A program made the position numbers and the translations under genes. The notes below the pieces were generated by a model that saw only the letters and a program-made list of their open reading frames with translations, did no database searches and had not been told where the DNA came from. This document shows positions 32,099-42,184 of a DNA stretch of 64,000 bases, piece by piece. Origin of the DNA: Clarireedia homoeocarpa (taxonomy: Eukaryota > Ascomycota > Leotiomycetes > Helotiales > Rutstroemiaceae); NCBI GenBank assembly GCA_001465935.1, contig LNKV01000013.1, positions 310,001 to 374,000 of the forward strand, read 5' to 3'. The first letter of the stretch is position 1. Each line of letters starts with the position of its first letter.

Positions 32099-32579
32099 CT
32101 TTGCGAAGAATTATTTGGAATCTAAGGAATTTGATTTATTGCTTTAGTTGATAGATCTCAGAGTGGACTGGAGTTTTCGCAAATCAAATTGGAAAGACGA
32201 GCTTTGTGCACGGTCCATCTAACTATGATGGAGCTCTTTGCTCTTATCCGCTTATCAAGGTCTGGTCAATATGACAGGCCTCACTGCCGGGAGAAGCGGG
32301 ATCAGCTCTGGAATGATTCTAAAAATTCACCAACACATACCCCGCGGTCTGAGATGTGACCTCATTCGGAGGGAGTGGCTTAGTTCAGGCGAAATATAGC
32401 AATGTAGACTGCCGCAACATGATACAATAAACAGAGAAAGAAATCATTGCTTAATTGAGTATTTCGACCTTATATTGAATGCTTCGTGATTGCAGATGAA
32501 TTTTAAAATATGTAGCAGATATTAATTGCCTGTCCGTTCCTGCCCGTGATCCCAATCATGATAGAACCGAATTATTTCC
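32099..32579. other. Intergenic region, upstream of EAF6 and downstream of the SRRM1-like gene
   Basis: AT-rich, about 480 bases. No frame, repeat or RNA gene recognised. Confidence 0.5.
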
Positions 32580-34358
32580 TCAATTTTCGTTAGCATGAGC
32601 TTTTGAATGATCGGTGGTGCTCGAAGTTCTCATCTTCTTGATCTTTTCCCTTAGCAATTTTTCTCGCAACTCGCTGGCCAACTTATGCGGTTCCTTCTTC
32701 AACTTCTACGTGAACAATGGGTCAGCAAGATTGTGAGCTTAATCTTCTTTTGGTGCACCAAAGAGACTCTACCCCTTGCCTATGAATCACCACCTACCTC
32801 TTCTGAAGCTTCGGTAGATCCAGATGGTAGTGCTTTCACATCTCGAGTGAGTGAGTCCCTAGCGTTTCGTTGTTCAGTGTCAACTTTATCATTTCTTTCC
32901 TCTTCAGACCCAGACGATGTGTTTCTTCTCCTCCGACTTGAAGGCTCATACCGCTGTACTGAACGACGACGCTGCCTAGCCCCACTATTCCTTCTTTCAC
33001 GACTATCTTGTCGACGTCTACGAGGAGAAATACTGCGACTGATGCTTCGCGTTAGCCGACGTTCATCACGATTGCGTTCCTTGCGGCTCGTCCGCCTATC
33101 GTCATCCCTAGCAGGTCCAGGAGATACGCTAGCTTTGCTTCGCGGAGATGGGCTCCGGCTTAACGATCGAGAAGTGGATCGGGATCTAGATCTGGAACTC
33201 GAATTGCGGCGGCGATATCTGCGTGACTTTGGCGGTGGGGATCGACTCAGAGATTCGGTGGATGACCTTCTTCGCTTCCGCGATCTTGGGGACCGGGATG
33301 TCTCTGATGGCGAAGGCGATCTACGGCGTGGTCTTCGTTCTGGACTTCGTGCCCGTCCCCGATTATTTCTACCACTGTTGCGCCTGTCGGGGGATCTGGA
33401 TGCTCGTCTGCGAGGAGATGGTGAACGTGATGCGGATGGTGACCGACTGCGACGCCTTGTTGGCGAGCGTGAAATGGACTTTGATCTCGAAGGCGATCTT
33501 GATGGTGACCTAGATCGTGACAAGGATGGTCTCCTCCGTTCATCCCGTCTGCTACGACCTGGAGGTACGTATGTGTCAAACTCCCTTCTGGACGAGCCAA
33601 AATCTCTGTTATCTCGTCCTCCTCGCGGTGATCTTGAGTATCGAGGGGCTCTTCTATCGAATCCTCTACCACCATCGCGATCGAAGCTTCGGTCCCCACG
33701 GCCGCCGCGCCAGCTATCACCTCTTCCACGACCACCACGTTCGCCTCGCTCGCGGGTCCTTATTGCATGCATTTCACGATCTCTCCGCTGTTCTTCTTCG
33801 CGTCGGCGGCGCGCCTCATCTGCAGCTTGCTCTGCCTGTATCTTGGTTTAAGTTAGCACACATTTCCAAAACCTAGAGGTATATTTACCTTTTCTTGTAT
33901 CAGCTCCAGCTTCTTAGCTTCTAATAGTTCCTTGGGAACTCCTTGGGGATTGCTCTGAGCACTTAGACAGAGTTTCCATAGTTCTTTACAGAACTTAGGG
34001 GTATCTTTGTCAAGAAAACCCGTCAGTGAGATTTGTAGCTTTTTGATATCCGGCTAGATAGTATTAGCACTTGACACATTTAGTCGTTGCGACGAACTCA
34101 CGTATCGAGAACCCTCAATAAGATTGAAGCACAGCTCAATCACAACATCATCCTCGTTCCCTAAGATCTCTGATATCTTGCCGGCTATCCACCTAGGTTT
34201 CACAGTAACGTCAGCATGTTGTTCGGCTTGCAATGGTGAGCCATTTGCTCGTACTTTTTCATCACCTCCAAATTGACCTTTTGAAAATCCACTTTTTGAT
34301 TGAATTCAGGAGGAAACTTTGTAGTTCTCAGCAGTTTGGCATCAACAGTGGTCGCCAT
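32580..34358 (-). CDS. PWI/RS-domain splicing co-activator (SRRM1/SRm160-like)
   Basis: Five exons: 34358-34255, 34192-34102, 34053-33889, 33835-32798, 32705-32580; about 507 aa. The PWI nucleic-acid-binding domain spans about residues 15-115 (TTKFPPEFNQKVDFQKVN, EVMKKWIAGKISEILGNEDD, FCKELWKLCLSAQ). A charged helix (ADEARRREEEQR) and an RGG-like stretch (RGERGGRGRGDSWRGGRG) follow. Then come about 230 residues of Arg-Ser repeats. The last exon, across a 92-nt intron, gives a basic helix (LASELREKLLREKIKKMR) that family members carry at their end. SRRM1 proteins bridge SR proteins and snRNPs during pre-mRNA splicing in the nucleus. The start ATG at 34358 gives MATTVDAKLLR, the usual opening. 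Confidence 0.92.
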
Positions 34359-35062
34359 GGTGTCCGAAATTGCAGATTGTTGGGCTCTCGGTGAATTTGG
34401 GAAAACCGAGACTGTGTAAAGTTGCGCGTTTGTTAAGAAAGTATCGTCATGAATCATGAATCGCTTAAGGGAGTACTAGTGGCACAGCATGACTCGCCAA
34501 GCCCTTCCTGCCACAAAGAAAGTTAGATTCTTCCAACCTTGCAACACCATATTTCTGGTCAGCATGCTGAGCTCATATGTTTCTTGAGTGAACGTGTAAT
34601 CTATCTTAATATGGCCATGTTATATCAGTAAGAGGCGACACTGACGGAGCGTCTCCGAAGAAAGAGAAAAGAAAGAAGGAAAGAACTCGTCCTTGTGGAA
34701 AACATAGAAAGAAGGTCGTGTTCCATGGAGCTTTCTGCCTCTGGGGTTGCAAGTGCCGGTAAGGATTTGGTATTCTTATCATCTAGAAGAAGTCCTTCAT
34801 ATAATTCTTGCCTTTCTCGGTACCAAGTGTTCAAGTTTGGAAAGAACAGCCCGCCGCAAGAGTTAACACAATGTCGTCTAGTAATTGACATTTGGCTGTT
34901 GATCTTACATTACATTTCAGCATCATTTGTTTTGCGTTATTCATTCGTTTCATATATATTCTATCCTTCGGCCTGTGTTCAGTTCACGATTGGCACTCAA
35001 TAAAGTCTACAAACAAGATCACAGGCTATTACGCAACACCTCTCCAAACAAGACCTGTCACA
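34359..35062. promoter_or_regulatory. Divergent intergenic region, SRRM1-like gene / disordered orphan
   Basis: About 0.7 kb. Frames of 88-102 codons on both strands around 34625-35003 overlap each other and show no domain. The last 100 bases before 35063 are AT- then CA-rich, plausible leader sequence. Confidence 0.45.
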
Positions 35063-36484
35063 ATGCCAGACCGCGATGCAGATGAATTCTTGTCTTTCGC
35101 AAGATCGCCTGAATGTAATAGCCCACTGTCGTTATCCATTAGAGCACCCTCATCTCGTCCTTCTTCACGAAGCTCAAGTCCCGATCTCTACAGTCCGCTT
35201 CCTACTCTTTCCACCGCCCACTTCGCACGATTCTTCAAAAACTGCACCGTTTCTCCAAACCTGATAGGGATATCAGAAGAAGTGGTTCTACGAGATCTTC
35301 CTCAACATGCTCCGTTTAAAGCGCCTGCCGGCAAGGGGAAAGGATTAGATTATCTCGTGGTTCTTCCCGATGTACCTGAATCTTCCATCGAGCTTGATGA
35401 GCCCGGGACAGGTATTTACTCCTACTCAATAGTCACCTCTTAAGGATACTAAAGAGCCTCAGTCCCACGACTCGACAGCGTACGCCCTACTTTGGAGCCG
35501 CGTTCTGTGACCACGGGATGCCTTGACGTTCCAAAGAGAGAGCCGTTGGTCAAAACTTACATACCTTTGGGGCATCCAGATGTTGATGATAGTTCAAACG
35601 ATCCTGTGACGGCCGGAAAAGAAAATAATGAGCTTCGTGCCACTCTTACCACCGAGAATTACATTTTACCCGTGTCATCAGCCGATGGACCGGTAGACAA
35701 ATTCATAACGGCACCCGCGTCCCCAACTAGACGTGATATGGATGGATCCTATGAAAAGCCTATGTTCTCAACCGGTACAACAATTCACGACTTCGCCAGA
35801 CTACCTGATGACATTCGAGGCCCATGCTCGGAAATAAGTCCTAGAACCAGCAGTCCGACAGCAAAGCTAGAAGATCTTCCGAATGTGGCAAAATTCTTGT
35901 CTATGAATATAGGCGATGCATTCATGGACTCTGCCATGTTCCCTAAACCACGTGACGCATCCCCAGACCCCCTGGAGCAGGCTGATGGACCGGTTCCTGC
36001 ACCGGTTCCTGCTCCTGTCCCCGACGTCGCCAAAGTCACTGATGTGGTTCCTGAGCTGCCGAACCCACTGGACAAACATGTAAAGCGCAAGGATCAAGCG
36101 CTCAAGAAGTTTCGGACCGGCGTTCGAAAATGCAGGAAAGTATGCCTAAGAACGCCTGTTCTTGTGGTGATTGTTGGATCAGAACTTGCGGGGCCCACGA
36201 AGATGGCGCTCGACAAGATTGGGTCCGGATTGCCTTCTGGCTTTGGAGAACCGCCGTCCCTGCCTGTCCAGCTCCCTGCTTCTGTTTCCACCACTCCAGC
36301 CACGGCCGCGCGACAACGACAGATGTCCCCGCGCTCGAGATCCAAATTCACCAAGATGGAGCAAGCGCTCGCGGGACATGGGAGATGTTTTATAGGGTAT
36401 GAAGGAAAAATCGTAGGACCTGATAGGAGGATTACAGGGCTTGGGAGAAAGAAGCCTGAGTGTTGTGAGGATATGGAAACATGA
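35063..36484 (+). CDS. Uncharacterised Ser/Pro-rich protein
   Basis: Two exons, 35063-35411 and 35463-36484, with a 51-nt intron whose TCAG acceptor restores the frame; about 456 aa. The N-terminus is a Ser-rich low-complexity run (SSRPSSRSSSPDLYSP). A stretch around residues 52-105 looks more ordered (AHFARFFKNCTVSPNLIGIS, LDYLVVLPDVPESSI). There is a Pro/Val repeat (GPVPAPVPAPVPDV). A basic segment follows (KRKDQALKKFRTGVRKCRK). No signal peptide or catalytic motif was seen and I do not recognise the family. Coding is supported by the long open second exon and clean splice sites. Confidence 0.68.
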
Positions 36485-36714
36485 AGATCGCTAAGCTGAG
36501 AGCAAGGGAGGCTTTAGGAAGATAGACTGGATTGACAAAGATTGGCATAAAACCTATTAAACAACACGCAAAACTACCTCCGTAATTACCTCTATCGAGA
36601 AGCTTTGGCTTAATGAATAATAATAAATTGAAAACGAATACTCCTACCAACTTGCTTGGGTATACGCGAAACTCCTAATAACCGATCATGCTTCTGTTTC
36701 CCTCATTGTCATAA

Positions 36715-37442
36715 TCATCTTCTACTACCTGCCCCTACCCGTCTCATATTAGCAACCTTCTCCCTCTCTCCTAACTCTTTCTGTTTTTGTTTAGCAAGCA
36801 CTGCATTAACCCTCTCTTGCGATTTCCTCAATCCCGCAATGCCCAAGTCCCGCAAACTATCCCTCTTCTCGTAGTATTTCAGCAACTCTTTCGCTCGTAG
36901 AAGATCCGCATCAGTCTATCATGTCCTTGATATCAGCATCTTCTTTCCATTACATACAAGTTCCAAGCACAAAATAAATGAGAACGAAACCTACCTCGTC
37001 CGCACCCACATTTCTCAGCCCATAAACACTGCCCGAGCTCCCCTCACTCACAGCATTGGAAGCAGAGGACGCAGTAGACGTCTCTTTGGATAAGGTAGGT
37101 CGTGCAGAAGGAGAGTGGTTTGCGGGTTTGGACTTCGACACTACGCGACGGCCGAGTCGGTCGAATTTGGGTGGTGTTGACATGTGAATTGAGGGACGCG
37201 AGTTATGGCGTGTGGTGGGGAGGTTAGGGAGGGTGCGCAGGAGGGCGAGGGCTGCAGCGGGTGGCTGTGAGGGAAGATATGAATTAGCTGGGTGAGGAGG
37301 AGTTGTATGTGGGTAGAGGAGTGGTGGTTGTGAATGGGCGAGTGGTGGGTGGTTAACATACTGCTTGTTTGAGAGAATTGAGGTCTGCGAGGACTTGTGC
37401 TGTTTGCAGAGTTGGCTGCGGGAGAGTATCTGAGGATGCCAT
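36715..37442 (-). CDS. Small uncharacterised protein with C-terminal charged helix
   Basis: Three exons: 37442-37362, 37264-36995, 36915-36715; 183 aa. Splice sites are GTATGT/CACAG and GTAGGT/GATAG and the frame is kept. The N-terminus is MASSDTLPQPTLQTAQVL, a helical stretch continuing through PPAAALALLRTLPNLP. The middle is Ser/Thr-rich with PPKFDRLGRRVVSKSKP. The end is a basic/acidic helix: TDADLLRAKELLKYYEKRD, SLRDLGIAGLRKSQERVN. The layout resembles small fungal mitochondrial or structural proteins, but no family is recognised. It is convergent with the disordered orphan, with about 230 bases between stops. Confidence 0.65.
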
Positions 37443-38082
37443 ATCTGCCTTGAACAACAGAACTAAAGCTATATACAGGAAGAAGAAGAGAGGCCTTGTA
37501 TAGAACCAGAGGGCGCTAAGCTTAGCGATACCTTTAGTGAAGTGGCATCCGGGGAGTCTGCAATGTGAATGATGTACGATGATCTACCAGCATTCGCCAA
37601 GCCTAGAGCTCGGAAATCTCAAAAGGCAAGCACACACAGGCGATACAAACAGACCTTCCAACGAAGCCTCCGGCGCTGTGTATAAAAAATACCACAAAAT
37701 AGCATTTTGGGATATCAACTTGAACACTGGCTCATATTGTAAAGATGACCCTAGACTACTATAATCTCATTTTTCAAAGTATTTCCAATTTACAAAAAGC
37801 TTCAAAGCTTCATACATCTTTCTCCAATGAAGGTCTTCTACATAGTACTGTGTGCAGTCTGGAGACAAGGAAAGCAAGGAAAGCACTGGTGCTGGTGCTG
37901 TCAAGCCTGGAGTGGGGTGATCCCCACTAGTTCTACATACAACTTGCAGGGTCTAAGGTCGAAGTAAACTGACAAGAACAATTGTTCGAAAGCCATTCTC
38001 ACTACAACATCTTGTATACTCTTCCGTTCTGTAAATAAACAGCTAGTTTGCTGCATTGCTTTATATTGTATATTCCTTCATC
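37443..38082. promoter_or_regulatory. Divergent intergenic region upstream of the FAHD1-like gene
   Basis: 640 bases. Includes GGAAAGCAAGGAAAGCACTGGTGCTGGTGCTG near 37868, a minor repeat. No supported coding frame. Confidence 0.4.
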
Positions 38083-38973
38083 ATGTCTCTCTTCTTCCGT
38101 CGTGGTCTGGCGACCATGTCTCCCTTTAAAAATGCATCAAAAGTTGTATGCATTGGACGAAACTACGCGTAAGTCAAATCTCCCCTCCACCTTTCAGCAC
38201 AACCTCTGTTTTGTCAATTGAGCTGCCTGAGAACTCTCGCATATACTCATATGGTTAACAAACCATAAAACAGAGACCATATCACCGAATTGAACAACAG
38301 CAAGCCAAAACAACCCTTCTTTTTCCTCAAACCTACCTCTTCGATCCTACCTCCGAACTCCGGAGCCGTTATCCGGCCCAAGGGTGTGGATTTACATTAT
38401 GAAGTGGAATTGGCTCTGATCATGGGGAAGAGAGTCAAGGATCTGGAAGCAGACAATGAGAAGGAGGCCTTGGATTCTGTTGAGAGTGCGTTTTGTGAAC
38501 AAGCCACTGCATTGTGGAAAAATGGCTAATGCTTGGTCAAAATAGGCTATGCATTGAGCATCGATATGACTGCACGCAATACTCAGAACGAAGCGAAGAA
38601 GAAGGGTCTTCCATGGGATATCGCGAAGGGTTTCGATACTTTCTTGCCAATGAGCAATATTATTCCCAAGTCCGCGATCCCGAATCCGCATAAGGCGGAA
38701 TTGTATCTTACTGTTAATAACGAACATCGACAAGCCGACTCGACGGAATTGATGTTGTTCAGAATTCCTAGGATATTGAGTGATATCTCTAAGGTGATGA
38801 CTTTGGAGAAGGGTGATATCGTTTTGACTGGAACTCCTAAGGGCGTAGGACCTGTTGTTCCAGGTGATGTTATGAGAGCTGGCATTAAGGTTGATGGTAA
38901 GGAGCTGGAGGAGGGGAAGATTGAGGTAGTGGTGGAGGAATCTACCACCACATACGAGTTCAAGGAAACATAG
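38083..38973 (+). CDS. Fumarylacetoacetate hydrolase-family protein (FAHD1-like acylpyruvase/oxaloacetate decarboxylase)
   Basis: Exons 38083-38168, 38274-38485, 38546-38973; about 241 aa. The FAH fold is clear: KVVCIGRNYADHITELNN at the start, the metal-binding glutamates in HYEVELALIMG, DMTARNTQNEAKKKGLPW, KGFDTFLP and LTGTPKGVGPV. FAHD1 enzymes cleave acylpyruvates and decarboxylate oxaloacetate, usually in mitochondria. The first ATG adds MSLFFRRGLAT, a short basic presequence; a second in-frame ATG (codon 12) begins MSPFKNASK, where many homologues start, so dual targeting is possible. The GTGCGT donor of intron 2 makes VESYALSID at the junction. It converges on the dioxygenase gene with 74 bases between stops. 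Confidence 0.92.
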
Positions 38974-39047
38974 TCTGGTTCGTACATATATACACTGCTA
39001 CATATACCAAGATACCCTTACAACTTAGGACCACTTCACCCAGTTTT

Positions 39048-39699
39048 CTACTTGAGATTCGGATCTTTGATAGATCCCGGCGCAGGAGCAGACTCTGCCA
39101 TCGTTCCGCATTTCTTACACTTTCTCCTCTCTTCACTGTTTTTGAAGTTATTCACAGCCTCTTTAATCTGTGTTCCCAAGTCTGTGCAATGAAACGCAGC
39201 TTCATCCACCACCTCTTTGCAATTTGTGCAATACCATCTCAGTCTATCCAACGATTCCTTTGGCCTCTGTTGTTCCAACACTATCCCAACCGTGTTCGCA
39301 AATCGCACAGGGTTATGTGGTGTGTTGGGTGGTAGAAGGAACATATCTCCTTCGCCAATTATTATATCTTTGAATTCGCCCTCGTCGACGACCTTGAGCA
39401 TCATTGCGCCTCTGTACTGGTAGAACCATTCGGCGGTTTCGTTGATATGGTAATCTGTTCGCGCATTGGGTCCGCCGACGATCTGTGCACTTATTAAAAT
39501 AAGTCAGGTAGGAAGAGACGAAACATCGTACCATTACAGTCACATCTTTGTGATATACGCAATAGTTGTTCACCGGAGGTTGTAAAAGATGAGAGTTCTC
39601 TTCAAGCCTGGAAAATAGTTAGAACGGTTTCGAGAGATGAAAGTAATCTTCACAAGAGAACACTTACCACTTGGGCAGATTTAGAGGCGTTGAAAGCAT
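39048..39699 (-). CDS. BNA1: 3-hydroxyanthranilate 3,4-dioxygenase
   Basis: Exons 39699-39668, 39607-39532, 39482-39048; 180 aa, matching fungal BNA1. The enzyme opens the ring of 3-hydroxyanthranilate in the kynurenine pathway leading to quinolinate and NAD. The cupin iron ligands are His about 48 and Glu about 54 in DYHINETAEWFYQYRG, and His in LPPNTPHNPVRF. Residues around NARTDYH bind the substrate. The C-terminal part has two CxxC pairs (WYCTNC, KCKKC), the rubredoxin-like iron site of the shorter members. Cytosolic. It is divergent from the copper transporter gene. Confidence 0.96.
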
Positions 39700-40218
39700 T
39701 GTAGGAATATATTTGAATATGGACTTGAAATTTTAAAAGAAAGACGGAGTCATAGTATTGAAACACAAGCGCATTCGATTTAAAATCATCATCATATTGC
39801 CCCTCCATTCCGCGCAAATCCGCCGGAAAAGGCGTGAAGCTAGCAAGATCTTACCTTATCGTGCAGCTCTAGAACGACCTCGGATCCGATAAGTACGGCC
39901 GCCGCCGTAAGCACAGACAGCCGCTACTTTGTGTATGAGCGAGTTTGCGCACATTCAGATGGGACCACTCAATCGCAATTGGCCCAATCAGCTCCAGGGG
40001 CATTTGATACCAGTTCCAAACCCCAACTCCGTTTTGCTATTACACCTGAGGGATCGACTTCATTTATCATAGTATCTAAGCTTTATCTCAACCTCCTACC
40101 TCTCAGTGTATCAACCGCATTTTCAACAGCCCTCAGACTCTCGAAACTTCAGCAGCTCCGACCCAAGCTATCCCCAAGCTTCAGAGGAATTAGAACAACC
40201 ACACAACATACCCTCATT
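39700..40218. promoter_or_regulatory. Divergent promoter, BNA1 / copper transporter
   Basis: 519 bases. A frame open upstream of the transporter ATG (39931 onward) has no supporting features and likely represents leader sequence. No copper-response element could be named with confidence. Confidence 0.4.
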
Positions 40219-41039
40219 ATGGACCACTCGCACATGCACCATGGTGGTATGGATATGGGCCACGGAGGCATGGATATGGGCGGCGACAGGTGCAACATGA
40301 ACGTGCGTCTCCCCGTATTCGAATTCGTCTCAATCATCTACTGACCTTTCGCAACGCAGATGCTTTTCACATGGGATACGACCAACCTCTGCGTAATCTT
40401 CCGCTGGTGGCACATCCGCAGCACTTTCACACTTATCCTCTCTCTCATTGCCATCGTCTTTCTAACCGCTGGCTACGAAGCCATCCGATCGGTGGCAAGA
40501 CGCTACGAGTCGTGGGTTGAGCGACAACAGGGCGGTGCTATTACTCGTATGTTCTCTCCCGTTTCCTTTGCTTTTCCTTTTTCCTTTTCCTTCATCCTCT
40601 CAGGCGCGTCATAATTTCCTAGCACTCAACTTTCATACCCACCAATCCATGGAATGAAAAGCTGAGATCTTCTCCCTTACCAACGCCAAAGTCCCCATTC
40701 AAGATCCTCAAGGCGAAAGAGAAAACCATACTGAAACCACGCCTTTCCTCTTCCCAGGACGTTCAGATGCAGCATCAGCGACTAATCGCGCGCATGTGGT
40801 GAAAGCGGCATTGTATGCTGTGCAGAATTTCTATGCTTTTATGTTGATGTAAGTATATTTTGCTCCCTTCTTTGCCCGATTGGGGTATGCGCGTAGGAAT
40901 AGAGAACTGACGGAAGTTCAGGTTACTATTTATGACGTATAATGGATGGGTTATGTTGGCCGTAGGAGTTGGCGCATTTGTAGGATATTTAGTGTTTGGA
41001 AAGAATACCCCGGCTGCGAAGGAGACGGCTTGTCATTAG
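40219..41039 (+). CDS. Ctr-family copper transporter
   Basis: Exons 40219-40302, 40360-40546, 40662-40848, 40922-41039; about 191 aa. The N-terminus is a Met/His-rich copper-binding tail (MDHSHMHHGGMDMGHGGM). Transmembrane helix 1 starts after MLFTWDTTNLCVIFRWW. Helices 2 and 3 lie at the end: FYAFMLMLLFMTYNGWVM contains the MxxxM motif and GVGAFVGYLVFG the packing glycines. Ctr proteins form trimers that pass Cu(I) across the plasma or vacuole membrane. The loop between helices 1 and 2 is hydrophilic. There is no Cys-rich C-terminal tail, only ETACH. The small size suggests a CTR2/vacuolar type, but localisation is not decided by sequence. Intron 2 uses an AAAAG acceptor chosen for frame. 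Confidence 0.93.
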
Positions 41040-42184
41040 GCTAGGACTTGAACGGTTGTTAGATGTCATTTTGTACATGGTGTAGGGTTAGGGGTGAAAT
41101 TCTATGTGCATGTGGCGGATTCCTCGAGTTCAGGCGAAAGGTGTTTATATATATCATGACGAGAATTGGTGAGATGAAATAGGGATGTCATAGCATATCA
41201 CGCCTAAGAATATCTGGTGGTGAAATATAAATTGGGAAGTTCGAATGTGTTCGTTAATAGCCCTGACTTTTCAGATGTTTAGTGAAGATGACACATACAG
41301 TCATCTGAAAGCCCTTAATACTTTAATACCTTTCCACACAGACCTCAAACCACTCCTACAAGACCCGTGAAACGGGCACGAGGCCTAGCATCTCTTTCCT
41401 TACAGGTGATTCATCGCTGATTATAGCACACCCAAGGAACGAAACCCGATGTTAACACCATTACCACACACAAAGAAGACCTCCAGAAAGTTCAAGTGGA
41501 ACGAGGAAGGACGCACATTTGCCATTCCCTAAGTTGTCAAGAAGGAAGAGCGACATTATAACATTCTAAAAGTCCCATTATATCACATCTATCCTCCTCA
41601 TTCAGAATAATAAGACAGCAAGCCGACTTGCCCTTTACCAAGTCTAAGACATCACAATATACAAGAATCACAGTCCATCAAGCCACCACCCAAGCAGCAC
41701 AAAGCCAACAAAGCACCCAAGTCACATCACACCATATCCTCATCCATAATCTGAATTTACTCCTCCTATACTACATATTTGTAAACCCATACTACAACTG
41801 CACGCCCCTGATAATCGGATCATCACCATTTACTCATGCATTCTAATCCCATATCAATCATAATAAAAACCAATTCAATCAATCAATCATCTCATCTTGT
41901 CTTCATCCCTCCGAGCAGCTCCTTCTACTCATGCATACATATCCTTACGCAACCAAAAAGCAAAAACAAGACGAAAGAACAAAAAAATACAGATAAGAAG
42001 TGGGTATATAGCTTTGCTGCACAAGGATTCGGTGACTGACTTTGACTAACGCTCCATGCATGCAATAAACAAATACTAAACCCATAGGCCGCTAATTGAG
42101 TGAAGGAGAGGGGGGAAAGGAATCGGGATGCAGCACTGATTCTCCTATTTCCCGTGGTATGCATGCATTACGAATACTCTCCAT
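41040..42184. other. Convergent intergenic region, copper transporter / CLIP-170
   Basis: 1.15 kb. 41600-41800 is CA-rich and unstructured; 41860-42000 is A-rich. No domain-bearing frame, tRNA box or strong repeat seen. It may include long 3' UTRs. Confidence 0.45.

Noticed and set aside
32685..33851. 388-codon plus-strand frame opposite the SRRM1-like gene
   Set aside because: Its Leu/Arg/Asp runs are the complement of Arg-Ser repeats; the minus-strand gene has the PWI domain and proper splice sites.
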